Program-made: the position numbers and the translations under genes
Part shown: positions 57,360 to 64,000 of the stretch, piece by piece
Position numbering within the stretch: the first letter of the stretch is position 1
Layout: every line of letters starts with the position of its first letter
Source: Silurus meridionalis
Taxonomy: Eukaryota > Chordata > Actinopteri > Siluriformes > Siluridae
Direction of reading: 5' to 3'
DNA length: 64,000 nucleotides
Assembly: GCF_014805685.1 (NCBI RefSeq)
Contig: NC_060905.1
Coordinates: 139,001-203,000 of the forward strand
Notes under the pieces: generated by a model
What the model was told of the DNA's origin: nothing
Databases searched by the model: none
Seen by the model: the letters and a program-made list of their open reading frames with translations, nothing else

Positions 57360-58310
57360 ATGTGGCAAGGCATCCAGGCCATCAGTGATTACAAATCCTC
57401 CCACCCCACCCCTGCTGTAACTGATGTCCTCGTTCTGAATGAGCTTAATGACTTTTATGCTCGCTTTGAGAGAGACAACAAAGAAACTGCCACAAAGCTT
57501 AAACTCTCGGCTTATGACTCTCCAATCAAACTCTTCTCCACAGATGTCTGCAATGCACTGAGCCAGATCATCGCACACAAAGCCGCTGAGGCAGACAACA
57601 TCCCTGGATGCGTACTCAGGGCATGTGCTGAGCAGCTCGCTGAGGTTTTTACTGACATCTTCAACCTGTCTCTTGCCCAAGCAGCTGTTCCCACTTGCTT
57701 TAAATGCACCTCCATTGTGCCAGTGCCAAAACACTCCAACCCAACGTGCCTGAACGACTACCGGCCTGTAGCACTGACACCCACTGTCATGAAGTGCTTT
57801 GAGCGGCTGGTCCTGGCACACCTGAAGGACTCTCTGCGATCCATATTAGACTCCCACCAGTTTGCCTACCGCAGCAATAGGAGCACAGAAGATGCAGTTT
57901 CCATGGCACTGCACTCTGTGCTCACACACTTGGATAATAAAAACACTTATGCACGTATGCTGTTTGTTGCCCTAAGCTCAGCATTCAATACCATCATTCC
58001 ATCCAAGTTAATAGCCAAACTTCTAGATCTGGGCATTAACACCTCCACCTGCAACTGGCTCATGGACTTTCTGACCAACAGACCCCAGCAGGTTCGATCT
58101 AGCTCCATCTGCTCCAACACCATCACACTCAACACTGGTGTACCACAGGGCTGTGTGCTGAGCCCCTTCCTCTACTCCCTCTTCACCTCCGACTGCAGGC
58201 CTGTGAATGGATCTAACTCCATCATCAAGTTTGCAGATGACACTACCGTGATTAGTCTCATGACCAACAATGATGAGATTGATCCAGCACCTAGCCACAT
58301 GGTGCAATAA
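57360..58310 (+). pseudogene. Rex1-like reverse transcriptase with motif A Asp lost
   Basis: The 316-codon frame has the RT order [75 protein letters not shown] (motif A), [20 protein letters not shown] (motif B) and KFADDTTVISL (motif C). In motif A the other copies have DFSSAFN; here the first residue is Ala, so a metal-binding Asp is lost. The frame shifts near 58290 into the C-terminal part (58270-58848). The upstream TGA at 57354 cuts it from the linker. Confidence 0.85.
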
Positions 58311-60097
58311 CAATAACCTGCTCCTTAACACCTCCATGTCAAAGGAGCTTATTGTGGACTTCAGGAAGGAGACAAGGGGCACATATGACACCACCCACAT
58401 CAATGGGATGGCTGTTGAGCGCGTCTCCAGTTTCAAGTTCCTGGGGATCCACATCTCGGCGGACCTGTCCTGGAATATCAACACCTCTAGCCTAGTAAAG
58501 AAGGCTCACCAGCGCCTCTTTTTCCTGAGGACACTTAAGAAAAATCATCTCTCCTCGGATATCCTGGTGAACTTCTACCGCTGTGCAATACAAAGCATCC
58601 TGACCAGCTGTGTCACAGTCTGGAATGGGAGCTGCTCTGTTGCAGAGCATAAGGCACTGCAGCGGGTGGTGAAAACTGCCCAGCACATGACAGGGACTCC
58701 ACTCCCAGCCATGGAGGACATAAAAAACGCTGTCTGCGTCGACCTCGCAACATTCTTAAGGACTCCTCTCATCCCGCCCATAGACTTATTACTCTTCTGC
58801 CCTCCGGCAGGCATTACAGGTGCCTCCGGACCAGGACCAGCCGATTAAAGAACAGCTTTTTTCTTAGAGCTGTCTCTTTAGTGAACTCTGACACTCACTG
58901 ATACACTACCACATTTCCCCCCACACCTCACACTTCGTTATTTCGCTAATGGACTGTCTACTCAAAAACGCATGCTCACCGAGACACTGATCATTTCTCA
59001 CCTCACACTTTGGTATTGCACGGACTGCTTACACAAACCTATGCTCATTTGCATACTGCTCTTAATAGTATTGCTGCTCACTATTAAATTATTACCATTG
59101 TATATATACCCATTCTCTGTTTATAGTTATAGCAATTTATGATGTTCACCGTTCACATCCTTCTGTAAATCTCTGTGTATATATATTCATCTGTATATTA
59201 TTGTTTATAGTACATTTATAAATGAATCTGTATATTATGTTCTTAGTACATATATATATTCATCTATATACTACAATTATAGTACATATACATCTTTAAA
59301 TTATTGTTTATAGTCTATATTTAATTTTATTTAACTATGTAAATCATGTAAAAACTATATATCCTGCACTTGCTGTTATTGCACTCTGGTTAGACCCAAA
59401 TTGCATTTCGTTGCCTTGTACATGTGTAATGACAATAAAGTTGAATCTAATCTAATCTAATCAACACCCTGGGCCCGGTTTTTCAAAAGTAATCCATTAG
59501 GATTTTGGATAACAGATTGAATCAAATCTTGAAAACGGATTACATAATCGGATTAGATCATGTAATCCAATCTTGGTTTTGATCCGGATCAAACCTTTAG
59601 TTTGGGTTTTTCAGAGCTTTTTGGAGGATTTGGATCACTTTGATCCAAAAAATCTGGATTAAACTGATCCCATCAGAAGGGTGGATTCAGCGTGGATTCC
59701 ATGCCCAAAAAGTAATGAAAACTTTAAAAATTTATCAAATAATACTATATTTGTAACACGCAGTATCTTACAAGATATCCTATTTATTCATAAGGTGTTA
59801 ATTGTATTTGTTCATCCGTCAGGCTACAATGATTAGGTAGCCTTTCAGTACAGGCCTAATCCCCAAAACAGCTGTCAAAATTGACAAAAAACAATAAATG
59901 TTATTCTGTCACTAATTGATATATATATATTCATCACAATCGAAAATATTTTTGTTTTTAGAATATTTATTACTGATGCATGCAATGATTACAGAATAAC
60001 CCCAAAAATGCAAAGAATGACAATCACTGATTTTTGAAATCCAAAACAATTCCAAATCAGAAATTGTGTCTAACTATTGCGTCCCTTTGTTGCACGT

Positions 60098-60870
60098 CCT
60101 GTTTGCTTGTTCTGGCAAAATGCAGGAGGTTGGTTAGGGTCTCCAAGGGGCTCAGGTGCATCATTGTCAGCACAGAGAGGGACATTGCGCTTAGTAGCGA
60201 TGTTGTGCAGGACAATACAGGCGAGGGTTATGTTGCATGCTTTCTGTGGTTCCACTCTCAGGTAGTTAAAGCATGCAAAGCGCCTCTTAAGAACGCCATT
60301 TAAACGCTCAATTGCACATCTTGCTCTGCAATGAGCAGTGTTGAAGCGTGCCAGCGCCGGTGTATTTGCTGTTAGAAAAGGAGTCATCAGCCATGGTAGG
60401 AGTGGGTAGGCACTGTCTCCTAATATTATGCCATCCGGTCGGTTGGTTTGGAGGTCTCTATATAGAGCGCTCTCCCTCAGGATGCGTGCATCATGGACAG
60501 ACCCAGGCCACTTGACAACGCAGTTAGTGATGATTTTCTGTTTATAAACTCCCATTCATTCTCACCAGGTGCTTGTATATGCATGTGTGCAGTCGATTGC
60601 TCCAATAGTATTGGGCACATTCCCCAAAAGAAAAAAGCTGCGCTTGGCCTGGGCAATCTGGTTGTCCTTTGGAAAAGAAACAAATTCATTGACCAGGCTG
60701 GCCAGTGCGATTGACACACCACCAGTGCGATCTCTCACCACATCACACACAGCTGATTTCACCACTCCCATATAGTCACCAACAACCCGATAGAAAGTCC
60801 CACATGCATAAAATCGGAGAGCAATGAGAATCTGGTCTTGTGGTGGTGGACAACACCTGCCATTTCACTG
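60098..60870 (-). pseudogene. HARBI1-like nuclease (Harbinger transposase), frameshifted
   Basis: On the minus strand the order is QDQILIALRFYACGTFYRVV (DNA-binding side), VVKSAVCDVVRDRTGGVSI, GAIDCTH (first catalytic Asp), then after a frame change MHIQAPGENEWEFINRKSS, after another KWPGSVHDARILRESALY, GIILGDSAYPLLPWLMTPF (second Asp) and AHCRARCAIERLNGVLKRRF (catalytic Glu). It ends near GRATKGRNS at 60070-60098. All three catalytic residues are present. The N-terminal hundred or so residues are missing and two frameshifts lie in the core, so this copy is inactive. Confidence 0.82.
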
Positions 60871-61000
60871 TCTCTCTGTGGATCATCTGAGAAATTCTGA
60901 TTTATATGGCTGTGTAGTTGGTCTTTTTTCAGACACACCTATTACAACTGATTAGTTTTGGCTTGTGTTCAATTGATGCAATTGGACCCACGGCCTATAA

Positions 61001-61198
61001 TTGATGAACAATGTTCACTATAGTAAAGCAACGGAACCATGGATCTCAGAGCAAAGGCTTGAAGCGCCTTCATCAAACAAAGATGATGATTACAAGGCAC
61101 TTCTGCAAATAGAGACTGAAAGGGCAGAAGCACAGCTTCATCTGGCAGAGGAACATCTGACTCTGACCAAACTGCAGCAAACCAAGGCCAGACTTTGA
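61001..61198 (+). pseudogene. Harbinger Myb-like protein, C-terminal coiled coil only
   Basis: The frame reads DDDYKALLQIETERAEAQLH and LAEEHLTLTKLQQTKARL. The Glu/Leu-rich helix pattern is that of the C-terminus of Myb/SANT-like proteins paired with Harbinger transposases. The Myb domain that should precede it is missing. A stop ends it at 61198, and the following bases (EIRLLKATLRQAGLS-type) still fit the family in another frame. Confidence 0.65.
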
Positions 61199-61729
61199 GA
61201 TCCGCCTCCTAAAGGCTACGCTCAGACAAGCTGGTCTCTCCACATCAGATGAGGAAGTCTGAAATTATTGTGGAGAATTTGACATTAAGTCTTTTTTTAA
61301 TTCAATACATCTATATTTGAAACTTGTTATGAACATATCCTCAATGTACAGTGTTTGTGTTGTAGGTCTCAGATGAGGGGGCTGCTGGAAGAGGATGGAG
61401 TGGGCTTTTTCTTGTGTTTAGTTTCTTTTAAATGTGTGTTTTCATTTCAAATAATAAACTTATATTAACTCCACACTGGCTGTTCTACGTGTTGCTCTTT
61501 ACATATCTATAGTTCTACATTGTGATTTCCTATCCTGTTTGAGCACTGGTTATCCAGATGTGGTGATTCTGAAAAGTTCCTATCCGGATCAGTTTGATCC
61601 AATCCGATGTTGCTTTGAAAAACTGGCTCAAGAAGTAAGATGGATTACGTGATCACGGATCGCAAAAAAAGGATTACTAAATCCGGATAAATTTTATCAG
61701 GATTAAACCTTTTGAAAAACCAGGCCCTG

Positions 61730-62560
61730 TTAAAGAATCCTGGCAGCATCTGTATCATCTGAGACTTTAAACTACATTGTCAGGTTCTAAAGGAACTTTA
61801 ACACTTGCACCATTGAGAGCGTTCTGACTGGTATCATTACTTCCTGGTTCGGGAACAGCACCATGCAAGACAGACGAGCCGTCTAGAGGGTGGTGCGGTC
61901 AGCTGAACATACCATCCACACCGAGCTCCCTAACCTGCAGGACATTTACAGCACTGGTGCAGGACCAGAGCCAGGAAGATTGTAAAGGACCTCAGCCATC
62001 CCAAAAATGGACTCTTTTCTTTGTTACGTTCAGAGAAGCGATTCAGCTCCTTGAAAGCGAACACAGAGAGAACGAGGAGGAGCTTCTTCACACAGGCCAT
62101 TCAGAGTTGAAACTAAGAAAAACCCAGGAACTACTACCTGGACTTCTCTCTCTGTCTCACTTTTCTTTGTCTTCACTGCACAATTATTATTTATGTAATT
62201 TATTTTATAATTAATTCTGCAACTTTGTTTTGCAATACTTATACGACACTTTAACTCTGGACTTGCACAGCACAGCGTCACTTTATGCCACACCATACTG
62301 CACATGGATACTTTAAGAACAAATCACACTTCTTCTTCTTCTTCTTTCGGCTTCTCCCATTAGGAGTCACCACAGTGGATCAGTATTCAGTATTCTGTCA
62401 ATATCTGATGTACTCCTCCATCCCTTTCTGGAATTCATAAAACAAAATATTTTCTATTTCTATTTTTTATGTTTTAATGTTGGACAGTTGTAAAAAGCAT
62501 TTCACTGCATGTCGTATTCCGTATGAATGTGTATGTGAAAAATACATTTTAATTTGAGAT
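61730..62560 (+). mobile_element. Older Rex1-like LINE copy, right part and 3' UTR
   Basis: It continues 55375-55962. The frames show TIESVLTGIITSWFGNSTMQ, RRAV and RVVRSAEHTIHTELPNLQDI, then the C-terminal part, then a UTR with AAAAGCATTTCACTGCATGT. It is interrupted by an RTE scrap at 62324-62385. It is dead. Confidence 0.75.
62324..62385 (-). mobile_element. RTE-clade LINE 3' end scrap, antisense
   Basis: CTT repeats followed by CGGCTTCTCCCATTAGGAG and CACCACAGTGGATCA are the reverse complement of the RTE end at 6480-6531. Confidence 0.75.
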
Positions 62561-63488
62561 ATGTTATGGGATTACTAAATGACTAAAATCTCATAGTACA
62601 AAAAACCCATCTTAAGGATGTGAGTTTTCATATTTACTGACCATACCAAAGTTATTTTAATGGCTTTTACTCATTAGGAGAAAAGTTACAAGTAATTCAA
62701 GTTATACAAGTATTATATCCAATGATGCACCAAAGCAGTTAAAGCCCACACAAAGTCTGACCTAAAAAGTCCAATGTACAGCAGAGTTTAATGCATTATA
62801 TTTTATAATGGCAGTAACGCAAAATAGCAATACACACATTTTGCCCAATATTTGTTTGTAACCAATAAAATGCTGCTTTATATTACACTCCTTTAGTGAC
62901 ATTAAATTTATGATCAGTTTTACCTACTACCAACTTTACCTACTCTGAACTCTATATTGATTAGTATGTCTGCATACTGGTGATAAATGGAGGTCAGTGA
63001 TCCTATGCGAAGCCCACCTTCTGCAGCAAGTAAGGGCATCTTACCCCTGGTTCCAGTACCCACTTGACATGTTTATTTTGATGAGTTTTGAGTCCAGATC
63101 ATCTGTTATTTTTGTAAGCCATGTCTTTTCTAATCTATGTTCACTGTGTTTTGTAGGTAAACCCTAATCTGTTTTTGGAGTTTTTAAGTATGAATTTATG
63201 AATCTATATCTGTTCCTGCTAGCCAGTAGAACTACACTATGAATTTGTCCTAATAAACAACATGCTGAGTATAAGCACTCAGATCCTGCCTCATCATACA
63301 GTATATTAGATCAGATAATTGAGTACTTAGTATGTTATTATTATTATTAAACTCTACTGAAATATTATATATATAAACACTATTGAAAGGAAGATTGAAG
63401 ATTGGGAAGAAGGTGGGTCTTATCTTTCAGCAAATCAGCTAATAAAATGTGTATGGATGAGAAAAACACCTCTGAGATTGATTTGGAG
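62561..63488. other. AT-rich region upstream of OR5, no gene
   Basis: No coding region or repeat was recognised beyond an (ATT)n run near 63335. Confidence 0.4.
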
Positions 63489-63495
63489 TATAAAT
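63489..63495 (+). promoter_or_regulatory. OR5 TATA box
   Basis: TATAAAT lies 106 bases before the ATG, in the context GGAGTATAAATGT as in OR2. The upstream AGTCAC motif is not clear here. Confidence 0.5.
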
Positions 63496-63594
63496 GTCTG
63501 TGACGGAGATTTCTTCACACCAGCAGAGGTTTATCTTTACACTGTGCTCTCTGAAGGACTACCAGAAAATAACATGGACTAATTGTCAAAATAA

Positions 63595-64000
63595 ATGGAT
63601 TATTCAGTCAATGTAACATATTTAACACTAGAGGGACATGTGGATTTAGTGCATTACAGATATCTTTATTTTATGTTTACTTTCATATTTTATATAATGA
63701 TTATCTGTTTTAATACTGTTATTATTTCAGTTATATTCAAAAAGAAATGTCTCCATGAGCCCATGTACATTTTCATTGCTGCTTTACTTTGTAATGCTCT
63801 CTTTGGATCATTTGCACTTTATCCAAAACTTCTCACTGATTTACTGTCTGAAAAACAAATCACTTCTTTTGGAGCTTGTTTATTTCAAGCATTTTGTATT
63901 TACACATATGGATCATCAGAGTTTACACTCCTATCAGCTATGGCTTATGACAGATATGTGTCCATCTGTAAACCTTTACATTATGCAACTCTTATAAAAA
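63595..64000 (+). CDS. Olfactory receptor OR5, partial, runs off the window
   Basis: Open for 135 codons to the window edge. It begins MDYSVNVTYLTLEGHVDL with an N-glycosylation site (NVT), then TM1 (about 24-49), HEPMYIFIAALL (54-65), LLSEKQITSFGACLFQ and MAYDRYVSICKPLHYA at the DRY region. The part from HEPMY onward is almost identical to OR4 and 75-85 percent similar to OR2. A two-codon upstream frame (ATG GAC TAA, 63574-63582) precedes the start. The visible part is intact, so it may be a working odorant receptor. The 3' two-thirds is not in this window. Confidence 0.88.
   Translation, partial: MDYSVNVTYLTLEGHVDLVHYRYLYFMFTFIFYIMIICFNTVIISVIFKKKCLHEPMYIFIAALLCNALFGSFALYPKLLTDLLSEKQITSFGACLFQAFCIYTYGSSEFTLLSAMAYDRYVSICKPLHYATLIK

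Larger units (their letters stand above)
55963..59462 (+). mobile_element. Younger Rex1-like LINE with (TCTAA)n tail
   Basis: It starts CCCAAGATGGCGGC (55964) and ends with CAATAAAGTTGAATC and TCTAA repeats. The endonuclease is broken in several frames (NVRSLVNKMEEIRL, MIFTETWLHSGIPG, VAGDFNHSNLKA, QSDHFSLFLTPKYAP). The linker frame 56862-57353 ends in TGA where the other copy has an Arg codon. The RT frame is 57360-58310. The post-RT frame 58270-58848 ends SGPGPAD. The 3' UTR (58849-59450) is AT-rich. Confidence 0.88.
59472..61726. mobile_element. PIF/Harbinger transposon with two gene remnants
   Basis: Terminal inverted repeats are GGCCCGGTTTTTCAAAAG at the left and its near-perfect complement at the right (17 of 18), with CTG on both sides (59469-59471 and 61727-61729) as a three-base target duplication. 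GGATTA and TAATCC motifs fill the subterminal parts. It holds an antisense nuclease-type transposase (60098-60870) and a sense Myb-like partner remnant (61001-61198), the two-gene layout known for Harbinger. Confidence 0.88.

Overview
The window looks like a stretch of teleost fish nuclear DNA. It is probably from an ostariophysan, and a catfish-like species is my guess from the style of the olfactory receptors and repeats; the species itself cannot be read from the sequence. The host genes I can support are five members of one family of fish type-I olfactory receptors (ORs), single coding exons, all on the + strand. OR1 (367-1003) is cut off by a LINE insertion. OR2 (20897-21835) and OR3 (27370-28311) are intact. 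OR4 (45541-46311) has lost its start and first membrane segment. OR5 (63595 onward) runs off the right edge. Most copies keep a short promoter module with a TATA-like box about 105 bases before the start codon.

Nearly everything else is transposable elements in nested layers. From 1004 to about 16035 a Tx1-like (L1-group) LINE lies inside a (TC)n tract. It has itself been hit by an RTE LINE (3408-6531, 16-base target duplication), a Rex1 3' end (8369-8625) and an L2-like LINE (9567-12728). An older antisense RTE, a Rex1-like tail and a tRNA-headed SINE lie just upstream. From 16036 to 20486 are a Rex1-like scrap, a likely solo LTR, a decayed L2-like LINE and a mariner scrap. OR2 and OR3 sit in two nearly identical units of about 3.1 kb (20487-23575 and 26959-30062). 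Between them are a SINE-like insertion and the 3' half of a Ty3/gypsy chromovirus with one LTR.

From 30779 to 34260 is an antisense Rex1 LINE with a long open reverse transcriptase frame. From 36604 to 39512 is an inverted-repeat element split by a Tc1-like transposon whose catalytic spacing reads DD37E. From 39513 to 45080 are Rex1-like and L2-like fragments with a small hAT element carrying a BED finger remnant. After OR4 come a 1.8 kb minisatellite (47931-49730), a Charlie-like hAT transposase split by a Rex1-like LINE, an older Rex1-like copy split by a younger one plus a PIF/Harbinger element (59472-61726), and then OR5.

The ORs work in odorant detection at the membrane of olfactory neurons. 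The transposons are mostly dead: I see frameshifts, stops or missing catalytic motifs in nearly all of them. The story here is receptor birth, conversion and loss in a repeat-rich cluster. I found no tRNA, rRNA or CRISPR locus and no previously unknown gene system.
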